From contig FJOG01000060.1 of the NCBI GenBank assembly GCA_900073065.1, positions 31,044-95,043 of the forward strand: a stretch of 64,000 nucleotides of DNA, in the 5' to 3' direction. The notes under the pieces were generated by a model. The model was not told the DNA's origin, ran no database searches, and was given only the letters and a program-made list of their open reading frames with translations. Source of the stretch: Phialocephala subalpina. Taxonomy: Eukaryota; Ascomycota; Leotiomycetes; Helotiales; Mollisiaceae. Position numbers and translations under genes: made by a program. Shown here piece after piece: positions 12,101 through 21,869 of this stretch. The first letter of the stretch is position 1. Every line of letters begins with the position of its first letter.

Positions 12101-13085
12101 TCACGGGAAGGTCTCTGTGATACGACAACTGTTTGGCTCGTTGGGCGAGGTCTGCCACCCATAGGGCGTCCTAATCGACTTGCGGAAGACGGGGATATTG
12201 GCCATTTCTGGCCTCAGATGCAAGGGCAGCTGCTTATAACCAGGCTTGATGTCCAGCTCGGTGATTTTCTCGGCCGACGTGAGACTTGGGGCCAAGAACG
12301 CATTATCGGCAAAGAGGAGGCCTAAGAGGACGACATGTGGACTAAGGACTAAGGATGGATCAAAGATAATCTTAGGGAGTGGAAAGGTATTCCTAGCTTC
12401 TATATGAGCCGCAAGTCTCGCGAGAGGAAAAGGGGAAGGGGGATAAGAAATGGTTCAAAGTAAAACTTACGATTCTTTTGTGCCGAGATACTTCTTGGTG
12501 AACTCGCATGTGAACTCGATTAAGACCCGATAAGGCCCATCACTAGGGTCCCAGAGTAGGATTACAGCAATATCGCCGTAGCGGAGGCTCAAAAGTACTA
12601 AAGGTCGATTTCTAGAAAATATAGCTAGCTGGCTAAAAAGGCTGGTTTTAATACGATGCCGACTATATGTGTACCTTTGCTTTATTGTTGTTAAGTTGGT
12701 CTGCAAGACTCCTACAAGATCCTCGACATACATTGCTATGTTATCGCGTCTTTTCGTTATTAAGCCGTGCTTCTTTACTACCTTTTTAAGGACCTGCGAC
12801 TAACCATTTACCTACGATTCTTTATACTTTAATTAAGCAAGTAAACAAGAAGTATTACTTACCCGATACATGTTACGATTTATCTTTCCCTCGATTTTAT
12901 TCCCAATCGCCTATTCGTGCACAAGCCGAAAGACTTTCTAGTATGTCCAAGCGTGCTGGCCGACTTGATGCTAGTAAGCCTCCTCCCACCCTTCCCTCGA
13001 CGTCAATTCAATATCCACTCGAAGAAAGCCTTAAGAGTGCAGCGAGAGATAATTTCTATTATTTGGGCAGGACCCTTTCGTATAT
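12101..13085 (-). pseudogene. DUF3435 tyrosine-recombinase (Crypton-like) relic
   Basis: Reading right to left, motif after motif of the fungal DUF3435 family appears: FFEWILN followed by RRGKGGRR (about 13000-13030), KVFRLVHE, KIEGKINRNMYR, VEDLVGVLQTN with a conserved arginine region, VLIEFT, and after an intron (donor at about 12471) LPKIIFDPSLVLSPHV, then LDIKPGYKQLPLHLRPEM and SIRTPYGWQ. Several in-frame stops (TAG or TGA) interrupt it, most explained by CAG to TAG, TGG to TAG or CGA to TGA. The C-terminal part with the catalytic tyrosine region is not found, so the relic is truncated as well as mutated. DUF3435 proteins are recombinases of Crypton-type elements and of Starship captains. 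Nothing here shows which type this was. Confidence 0.7.
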
Positions 13086-13353
13086 ATTACCCTCCCCTTC
13101 CTGAGCTCTTCCGATACTGAACATCCCAAGTATGAAGTATCAATGGAACAGAAAACAAGTTGTGGAAGAGAAGGCTCTTCTATCTGTCATAAGTCATCAA
13201 AAAGTCATAATCATCATACTCGAATCTCAAGTTCGATGCTAGCTTCTCCAGCCACCAAATTTTCCTTGCCACCGTCATCTTACTTCAACTCTCAAGGTCC
13301 ATACGCCACACTACAATACATGGGCTTCCATCATTAGTTCCAGACAGAGATAC

Positions 13354-13975
13354 TCACAAAGACCCAATGCCTTGACCGCAAGGCTGAGGCAACTGATTCA
13401 TACATGTCTGTTTGGCATGATTCGGAGGCTCCTTATAGCTCCCGCCTCCCGAGTTGCAGCCTGGATTACACCAAACGCATATCGCTACAGGGTACATCAG
13501 AAGAATATCAAAGAATAGGATGAAGGAAGTGAGCTTACAGAGAGGACGGTCAAACTCTACAGATGTATATTTATCACCGTTTGGTTTGCTTTGACAATGG
13601 TTCCATCCCCTCGTTGGGTCGGCGAACATCCTATAGATCGTCGAGTCTTAATAAGTGTGGTGTGAATATTGAATGGAGGGGGAACTTACATTTGGCCTTT
13701 ATTTGGCTCCTCCCAGGAACAGGTGTTTCTATGATCTTGAATGCAAGAGGTCGGTCATTTGGAATAATGGAGGAGGCTAGTGGAGAGGACCTACACCACT
13801 GAAAACCAAAAGGAGAGGCCGCGTCAATTCCAGCACTGTTGAATGTCCCTGTAGTATTCAAGGCTTCAAGTTTCCAGCTCGAGGTATCTACCAAAGCATC
13901 TAACGGGGCAGCCAGCGCGGCAGCGGCTGTTCTCCCAATGAACATAAGACTAGCGGCAAAGAGGAGGAGGAACAT
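13354..13975 (-). CDS. Secreted cysteine-rich small protein
   Basis: Exons 13975-13690, 13646-13539 and 13484-13354 give 174 residues. The N-terminus is a classical signal peptide: a hydrophobic stretch of about 20 residues (FLLLFAASLMFIG) followed by an alanine-rich cleavage region. The mature part has seven cysteines, several clustered near the C-terminus in a CVWCNPGCN pattern, and a glycine/serine stretch. There is one N-glycosylation sequon (NTT). Small size, secretion signal and cysteine content match candidate fungal effectors, but no known effector family is recognised. Introns are 43 and 54 bp; the first uses an AAG acceptor, so the middle exon boundary is the weakest part of the model. 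Confidence 0.55.
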
Positions 13976-14249
13976 GGTGTTAATGTTGGTGACACAAGGA
14001 AGCTGGTTGATATCTGCTGTGATATAGTTGGATTCGATACAGGAAGACGTATCTTTCATATGTTGAAATAGAAAGCGCGATGAAGGATCTCTGATCCTCG
14101 CAGGTGGCTCAATATGTGGAGCATAACCGGTAGATTGTGTACTCGATCGTGATGTCGTGCTAAGCGAGGTTCGATGGAATTCCCCTGTCCATTTCCTGAG
14201 GTCCACATCTTGAGATTGATGATGTATTTCCTCCTCTCCTGAGTCCAAG

Positions 14250-15150
14250 GGGGATGCACCCGAAAGTTATCCCCAGTCCGTTTGGTAACACGAGGTACTT
14301 CGTACCGTCGATGATGTTGATTTTAAGAATTGCGGGAGATGCTCCTTGGGGCGGCATATCACCCGTGCTATGCCGCTCGCTTAGCCTGAATACCCCTATA
14401 TTGGGTTTCTTAAAACGCCTGCTTATGCTTGAATGATCTTGATATTCTTCCTCGGGGGTATTGATGAGAAAGAAAATCTGTGGCATGACGTCCAATCTAA
14501 TCTTCGGTACTCTGGCGATCAGCCAGACAAGTCCCAGGGAAGATATTTGATGTGACACGTTCCAGAACGCATGCCGACCCCAGATTCACGAGAAACAATA
14601 TGATTTCGACACAGAAGAGGTCACTTCTGCGTCTCAAAATTGATGAAGTTGCTTATGAAAATTCAAGAGTATGGATACTGGTGTATCCGTCGAAGACGCA
14701 ATGTGGGGCTTCAGTGCTCGTTAGCTGGACATCAATTCGATGTGACAGTAGTCTAGGGGTCATCGGCTGATGCACACTCTACTCAAAATACAGACGAACA
14801 TTACTGCAAATGCGAGGTAAATATCATAGTTCGGACTTCTTTGATCGTGCTCAGAGAGAATCAAAACGAGATAGGAAGGAACTCAGCTGGATGAACGTGG
14901 GGAAGGACGGTATAACACCCTAAAGGAACAGAATGCATGGAGCTTGAACCACGATGTTTCATTGTATATTAGCGGAGTAGTTTCCTACCCTGCACTTCCT
15001 GACAATTTGTCATTGATTTGGCAAGCCCTTCCACTCAAGCATGCAACAATCCCTCAAAACATTACATTACGCCTGCACTTCAGGCCCAACATTACACTAC
15101 GCAAATGAAGCATATCGAAACGATAACGATTCTGCTGCACAAACCCAAGA
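14250..15150. other. Stretch without a supportable gene
   Basis: Several ORFs of 60-130 codons occur on both strands, the longest on the minus strand at 14160-14558. They have no recognisable domain, no good start context and no plausible splice partners. I see no RNA gene or repeat here. Confidence 0.4.
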
Positions 15151-15619
15151 CTATGTGCATTCTTCAGGTTGAAATGGGAAAAGGGCGGTATACAAAAAGA
15201 ACAAGACCTGATCTGAGCATAAACAAAGCACCAACGGTACAATGGTCCAGTACACAACATTACCAATGCTCTTGAGATTCATCCCACTTCTAGTCAACTG
15301 CGTAGGTTTCACTGCTGCGCCAGATGTCTGCCCCCCAGCCACCGCCAAGACACTCGTCTTCTCATCACTTCCGACTGTTGTTTTCACGGTCTGACTTCCG
15401 ATACCCGTGGTCGGAGACATCGCCGATATTCCATCAGAAGACATAGCGGGGGCCGCCGTCGTCATGAACGCCTCTGTTGATGTTCCGATCGCGATTCCTT
15501 GACCTCCTGGTGCCAGAGACCAATTGTCTGGCCAGCAACCACAATGCTGCCTCCTTGGGTAAGTGTCTGCCCTGCGATCACGACGGCATTTCCAGCAGAC
15601 GGAGCAGCTATGGGACCTT
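15151..15619 (-). pseudogene. Fragment of Ser/Thr/Gly-rich surface-protein type
   Basis: Two frames together read like the C-terminal half of the repetitive fungal proteins that carry GQTL..GGS, VVAGQTI and SLAPGGQ motifs followed by a Ser/Thr-rich segment and a terminal hydrophobic helix. The motifs switch frame near 15520 by one base, so the ORF is broken. The hydrophobic tail at about 15175-15240 could be a membrane or GPI-type anchor. The rest of the gene cannot be found upstream. Confidence 0.35.
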
Positions 15620-16671
15620 TAGACTATGGCAACCTGCGAAGGAAACTTCACATTGCCTGCTGGAAACAACTGCAATGAAAGAGGGGAGAATGCCACAGAG
15701 CGTAAGCATGTCGCGACTTCTCTAGTTGTACCTTGCTCTTTTGATGTCTTGAGGATCACGAGCTCATGATACAGGTATCTGCCTTCCCCTCCCAATTGGA
15801 GGCTCTGAATTGACAATTGGTAGTGTGAAGCTTTGGGAAACCGCTCAAGTGTGTATATAGCACCTTCAAAGCCCTATTGTGAATGCTGGATATGGGTCGA
15901 TGTTGAGGCCGCAATGTGGTTTGATGAAACTGTCACAAACGTTGCAGCAACTATGATATATATGGTGAACAAGAATGGCAATATTACGCTCGGCTCCCAT
16001 CTGGCTACCGCAACGCTAACAAATGATCTTCGTTCAGCGTTACAAGCAATCAACAGCTTCGAGGGTGAGGGTGGGTAGTCGCTTCCCTGGTGCCGATGGA
16101 ATATCATCATTGGAGGCTCAACATTCGCAGCCTCCAAGCAACACAACCAGGCGTGTCCGTCAGCTTGAACAAGAAAGCTTACGAGATATGCACCTTTAGT
16201 AGGTATGCTAGAGAAGATGTGGAATAATACATCCCTCGCAGTCATGTTTGGATAAATCATGACCTCGTGGGAAAGCCCTGTGCCTGCAGTTTCGTACGAC
16301 GTCGAAATCATCGTGAAGAATGTGATCCAACGAAATCAGCAATGCGCCGCAATTCGGAAAGTACGCGTGCGCCACAGAGGACGGAGAAGACATGGGCATA
16401 ACCAAGACAGTCAATGGTCGCTACCGTCGAGGCGTTGGAATGATTCTCCCAAATGAAGATGTGCTGGCTAAACGTGGTTGCTGGCGCTGACCGCGACGAA
16501 TTTTGGGTATTCTGAAGGCATTGTTCTCGGTGAGGTTCAGCAGAGTCGGCGACCACAATGTCACGCTACTAGAAACCCGTTGAATTAAACTGAGCTTAAA
16601 CTTCTGTGAGACATTAGCATCACTTCGTGCACCCCGTGAACAGTACATCGCCACTCATCCGAAAGAGCTCG

Positions 16672-16836
16672 ATGGCACCGCAGCGATGTGATACAGCGCC
16701 GGCACCAATCTCATTCGCCCCAAGCCAAGCGTGGCAAGGTAATGATGGGTCCTGGTCGGCATTTGTGATCCGAGTCGGAATCCTAGAGCAGGTTCTCGAT
16801 GTGCTCATCTTGACTTCCACCATTTGTACCGGAATA
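16672..16836 (+). pseudogene. N-terminal fragment of aspartic-protease-like protein
   Basis: The reading frame contains APAPISFAPSQ, then WQGNDGSWSAF and VIRVG. This is the start of the pepsin-like fold (family A1) as found in fungal membrane-anchored members. The similarity stops after about 55 residues. There is no catalytic DTG and the frame runs on into unrelated sequence. It is therefore a fragment and not a gene. Confidence 0.4.
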
Positions 16837-16926
16837 TTGGAATTTGAAATACATTTATCAAAAATAATAAATACAACTTTGGTTTTTGCAACCCAAATAT
16901 ATTCTAAGTGGTGTACAAGAAAGAGA

Positions 16927-18307
16927 TTATACCATTTCCCAATTCTTGCAGCCCCGCTTCGACCAGCTGCTCGGCGTATGTGGCTCGGATCGCTCCTCAA
17001 ACTCTATATAAACTACATCTGTGCAGACGATGTTTCCGTTGCTCACGTCTCCTCGGTGTCCAAAGATGCTCTTGTCGCTTCGGTCATCTATATCCCTTTG
17101 CCCACCAACAACTGAAGCTTTAGAAGTGTAACGAGTGGACTGTGATGCTTCGTTCTTTGGCGGTCCATCCCCAAGTCTGTAGCTCTGCCGACGGTCTTTG
17201 GATTTTGAGGCATGGCGCAGGATTTGTTTGTAGAGGGGTCGGAGGGTGGGGATCGTGGCGCATAGGATGGTTACTGTTAGTTCGGTTGAGTTCCAGAGGA
17301 TTAGGCCGACTGTTTCGTCTGTGAAGCGAAAGTCAATACAGTGATGTACATTTTAAATGGAGCATTGATAGGGGCTGCACTTACAAGAGTAGTCGGTCCC
17401 ACCTGCTATTCTCTCGAGAGTGCTGGTTCGGATAATACTACAAACTCCGGCACTGCTCCGTTAGACCCGGCAAGTAGGGTTCGAAAGTCTACTTACAAAA
17501 GCCCCAGGCTCATCGAAGATGCAATGAGGGTTTTTTCTTTCCTTTTCATCTGTAGATTCCAAAGAATGAACCAAGGCAGAATTGCGAGAACGAAGTCAGC
17601 CGCAGCTGAGATCACTGCTTCCGGTTAATTATGTCTAGATAAGAAGGAAATGGGTTATCTCCCGCACCTCCAACGACGAGCGATAGCGTCGTGAATCCAC
17701 CGGCCGACATCCAGCATTTGCTTTCGATAGTAGGGTTCCAAATGCTCTCAATTGGCTCGCAACGTATATAGTCGAACAGGGCACATAAGAAACAACTGGT
17801 GCTGACACTTAGCAACACGATATAGAGCACCCATTTGTGCCAATTGACGATGGTAATTCGAAGTAGGAAAGCAGCTACTGAGGCCTTGCTGGTGGCTATC
17901 CCAACAATACCAAAGCTATCGAAACGTTGTCAGCATGATTTGGTGATCGCCCAGTGGGCTTTGATAGACACAAGACTCACGTTTGACCAATGACTTCTGC
18001 TCGAACTATATAAATAAAGTGATCCAGTGTAAGTTCTGATGAATGTCGGCCGAGGCCCTTCAGCGCTGCCAGGGTGACTGCGGTGGCATAGGGTATCAAC
18101 ATAATCTACCCCGAGTCAATAAATGAATAGCAGAATCTTTTCGTTGCAACTTACGCAGCTGAAAGAAATCAGATAATCATCCCATCCCACTACACGGTTG
18201 ATTTTTATCCTCGTCCATAGCCTCATGCACATGAAAATAAGGGCTATCGCGGTCTCGGTCCAGAGGGTGACGATAATGATTGGTCCATACCCACCTAAGT
18301 CATCCAT
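16927..18307 (-). CDS. Rhodopsin-domain integral membrane protein (PTH11/SAT4-like)
   Basis: Six exons (18307-18155, 18105-17981, 17915-17668, 17614-17497, 17452-17385, 17318-16927) join without a stop to 367 residues. All splice sites are GT-AG. The protein has seven hydrophobic helices. A WTRIKINRVVGWDDYLI region after helix 1 carries the GWDDY hallmark of the fungal rhodopsin-domain family. Conserved cysteines lie in the extracellular loop (RCEPIESIWNP...KCW), and a polar cytoplasmic tail of about 100 residues follows helix 7. Members include GPCR-like surface sensors such as PTH11, but most have unknown ligands. An in-frame GTG lies 12 codons upstream of the chosen ATG. The gene is intact although it sits between decayed fragments. 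Confidence 0.85.
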
Positions 18308-18989
18308 GACGACGAAAAAGATGGCTACTGCAGTATTTCTCACATGGAGACACTTTGACCTCTGGTCTAGTCGTTGTGGAATCCATAGACACTATATGTT
18401 TGCGTCCGTGCCAGGATCCCAATGCGACAGTCGCCTCATTGAGAGCTAACGAAGGGACCTGGAACATGATCCCGGATCTCAGGAAACGAGAAACCCAATG
18501 AAAACGAGAATCCGGGGGCCTTTGAAAGGCTTTGTGCCCATAGAAATCCTCGATTGGGGTAATTTTTCCATGACGACGGTAGCTCAACCGTTTTGGGAAT
18601 TGTGACAATGTGTGATGGTTTTCTAGAGGGATAGCCAATTGAACCCGGTTGATAACCAACCCCGCGTCCTCGTTTAAAGATTATAGAGGGATGATGCGAC
18701 TGCCCACAGCCAATTGATCACTAACGAGCCTGGGTCGTAAGCGCTTTGAGATGGTCTATGCTCTATCGGTCGGCAATGGCTGGATTGCCAATAAGGTACC
18801 CCTAGCTCCAACCAGCTGGTTGGGTCGAGAAAGTCTCTCCTTTTAGAAAACGGCAAAGGGGGTGGGAGTGGCGTCTGCCCCGTGATAGCGGCTTTAAAGC
18901 GATGACCAAGGGCTGGCCAGCTAATGATGTGTATTCGAGGAAAACAGTCCTCAAAACATCGTGACAATCATGCACTCGATTTGATTCGA

Positions 18990-19308
18990 TCAGCATGGAC
19001 TTAGCACCAATGCACCGATCGGTGCTATTATCGGAGCAATCGTGCTCGTCATTTGCATCAGCATGAGTGTATCCCTTATACTAGGAGTACGCAGAGAAGG
19101 GTCGCGTTAAAGGTTGTAGAAGTCAAGAACGCCACAGACAACAATCAAACCATGCAAGAACAGTCGCGGGGAATTGAAGTTTTCGAAGTCATGGGCTCCT
19201 TGAGCTGTCGCCAGTCACTGTGAAGTCAGAGCTCGACGTGCTGCAAGTAAAGCATGAATTTGCCACGAAAGAGCGTCCGGTCGAGCTACCGGCTTCACAA
19301 CATTGAGA
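18990..19308 (+). pseudogene. C-terminal membrane-anchor remnant (protease-like)
   Basis: A frame reading GLSTNAPIGAIIGAIVLVI forms one transmembrane helix preceded by a small polar linker. After further sequence a separate frame ends with KERPVELPASQH and a stop at 19308. Helix plus a charged tail ending in a PVELPA-type motif is how membrane-anchored fungal A1-type proteins commonly end. The intervening sequence has frame breaks. It may belong with the N-terminal fragment at 16672, which would place the rhodopsin gene between the two pieces. Confidence 0.35.
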
Positions 19309-19793
19309 TGACTCAGGACCGACGCATGTTTATGGAGATGAGAAGTCAAATGATATGGGAGATGGATGAGAAACGGATGAAAAGATGGAGGGAGAGAAGG
19401 AGGAACAGATGGAAAGAAAGATGAAGAGGTTTATGCTTTAAGCTCGGTCACGTGCCGAGCGCGATGTCAACCTCAATTCCGCTTCTTCGCCACGTACAGC
19501 AACATCCCCCAAGCGTCAAATCTGCAACGGACGCTCTGCCAGCGCTTCAATGATGGGACGTCAACTTCCAACGGGCGTGGCGCACAACTATGAACCCCCA
19601 CCATAGCAGAAAGTGCAATATGGGCAAGAGTGGGCAGCTCGCGGTTCATTGCCCTCCTCCGGCACCGTTCTTCTCCAACACTGGCATACACCAATGTCAA
19701 TCGTCCTGCAGCAGTCCGTCAACAAGGATATAACATCTGTATGGATGTGTTGAACCAATTGCATCAATATCCAGCCTCCTTGACAAATTTAAG
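19309..19793. other. Intergenic, upstream of FAD oxidase
   Basis: Contains a purine-rich run (about 19340-19430) rich in GAGATGGA-like units that gives short low-complexity ORFs. The remainder is the likely promoter of the oxidase gene at 19794. No further gene is supported. Confidence 0.4.
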
Positions 19794-21309
19794 ATGGCTT
19801 CAATCAACAAGAACTCTAACATTATCATTGTTGGAGCAGGTGTCTTCGGACTCTCGACGTAAGTGCGCACCGCCAGCGTATACATCCCATTGACGCCGAC
19901 TAACACACTCTCGCAGTGCTCTATGGCTGGCAAAGTCAGGCTACACCTCCGTCACAGTCTACGACCAACAACCCTACACTACGAACTCCTACCGCGACGG
20001 TGCCGATGCAGCATCTGCAGACATCAACAAGATCATCCGATTCAGCTACGGAAACGAGATTGAATACCAAACCCTTGCCCTCGAAGCTTCCAAGGTATGG
20101 GACGAATGGAACCAACAACTGGCAGATCTCCAGGAGAGCGGCGAGGATGTCGGTCTCCCTCCAGGCATCAAAGCAGGCGACAAGCTATGGTTCAACAGTG
20201 GGATGCTAAGAATGAGTGTTGGAGATACCCCCGATAAGTTTGAACAGGAAACCCTGAAGAGTATGGAGAAAGAGAAGGGCTTGAGGGAGAAGCAGTATGA
20301 GGTTGGGAATGTGGCGGACCTTCGACGAGCACAGGAGTTGGGCTGGGCGCATAAGCTGGATCCGTTTCATAGGAAGGAACAGGGGAAGCCACATGTTGCT
20401 GTCCTGGATAGCAAAGCCGGATTTGTGGCAGCTGGCAGGTCATGTCTTTGGGCGATGCACCTCTGCCAGCGCGACGGAGTCAAGTTCGTGTTAGGGCCAT
20501 ACACGGGAAAGCTCAAGGCGCTTGTCAGCAAGGCAGATGGTTCTATCAATGGTATTGAGACCGAGGATGGAAAGACGCACTCGGCAGATCTTGTGGTCGT
20601 TGCTTGCGGAGGGTGGACACCAGCCATACTTCCGGAGACCTCGAGAAGCATCGAAACGACTGCTGGCTCCGTTGTGAACGTCCAGATTCCACGAGAGAAC
20701 AAGAAGCTTTGGGATCGATATGCACCAGAGAACATGCCTGTATTTACGTGGGGCATGAAGGAAGGAAAGGGGATGTACGGGTTCCCTCGCACTGAAGATG
20801 GAATCATAAAGTTTGGATACCGTGCCACAAAGTGGACGAATTACGATCAAGTCAATGGGGAGACGCTCTCGGTACCCAAGACAGCATTCACACCCAAGAA
20901 GGAAACCAATGTCCCCTTGATTTCGCTCAATGCTGTCAAAAGCCTCATCTCCGAGTTCCTGCCAGAGCTTACACCACTTGGAATCAATTCTACGAGACTT
21001 TGCTGGTACACAGACTCAATCGACAACTCGTTCTTGATCGATCACGTTCCTGGGCGGCCAGGATTGATTGTATGCTCAGGTGGGTCCGGCCACGGCTTCA
21101 AATTCCTTCCTATCTTAGGTCGGGAGGTAGTTAAGATTGTAGAAGGGAAGGGGAAGAATGTCTATGGACAGATGTGGCGCTGGAGAGAACCGAAACAAGG
21201 GGAGAAGAACAACGGGCTGGAAGAAGGCCCAGATGGACCAAGAGTTCTCGCGAAGCTGGACATGGCCAGTGAGAAGGACTGGGAGTTTGGAGGATCTCCT
21301 CGCCTGTAG
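19794..21309 (+). CDS. FAD-dependent amine oxidase (saccharopine/fructosyl-amine oxidase type)
   Basis: Exons 19794-19858 and 19917-21309 give 485 residues. The N-terminus has the dinucleotide-binding GAGVFG (G14, G16, G19). INKIIRFSYGNE follows, the second conserved block of the monomeric sarcosine-oxidase/L-pipecolate/fructosyl-amine oxidase family. Near the C-terminus RLCWYTDS supplies a cysteine (C384) at the place where family members bind FAD covalently, and GGSGHGFK completes the FAD site. Such enzymes oxidise secondary amines to imines with release of hydrogen peroxide. No peroxisomal SKL-type ending is present; the protein ends SPRL. The exact substrate cannot be told from sequence: L-saccharopine, L-pipecolate and glycated amino acids are all possible. 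Confidence 0.85.
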
Positions 21310-21869
21310 TCGCGGAGCCATAAAAACGAGCTCACCTATTGTTAATGGAAGCAGCTCGGGACAGTACCCTGGCCCGACCCCAGGAGACATGCTCTCATGT
21401 CCCTCTCTCAATCAAGCATTGTCTCGCATCTTTTTGACGCGGCTCACTCATTTGCACTTCGGATATGGCCGCACGTGAAGTTTTCTAACATCTTAGTTAG
21501 GCTTGAATGCCAACCTCACACATTGAGAAGGCGGTGCTCTCTCAGCTGCATGGTTTGCCGCGCCACTACGCCCGACGCCCGTTGTTTGTGGCTGGTACTC
21601 GATGCTCAGCCGCGTTGGCTTTATCACCCGTCCGCAGCAGAAAAGTTCATACCTCTATCGCAATCATCAGCTTCATCGATCACACCGATATTGTCCCTGA
21701 AGCCTTCTCATCTGGTTGGCCATACGACTGCTCTATCTGATATATGTCGGGGCACAAGTTTCGAAGTCTGAAATTCCGAATTGGACCAGCTTCACCAATA
21801 TCGACAAGTTGGCGAGACTAACATACACCATTGGAACTTTTCACACGATTACATAGGACACTTTTAACC
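21310..21869. other. Intergenic spacer
   Basis: Only short overlapping ORFs without domains. It probably holds the oxidase terminator and the promoter of the next gene. Confidence 0.4.

Noticed and set aside
12101..13085. Calling the DUF3435 relic a Starship captain
   Set aside because: The C-terminal catalytic part and any element boundary are missing, and the family also includes Crypton-type recombinases.
14160..14558. 132-codon minus-strand ORF
   Set aside because: GTG start, no domain, and coding character not distinguishable from chance.
15874..16311. 145-codon minus-strand ORF
   Set aside because: Has one hydrophobic helix but no recognisable domain and no convincing splice partners. 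Left as unresolved sequence.
16627..17115. 162-codon plus-strand ORF as a gene
   Set aside because: Its right half overlaps the last exon of the intact rhodopsin-domain gene on the other strand. Only the first 55 codons show family resemblance and the start is GTG.
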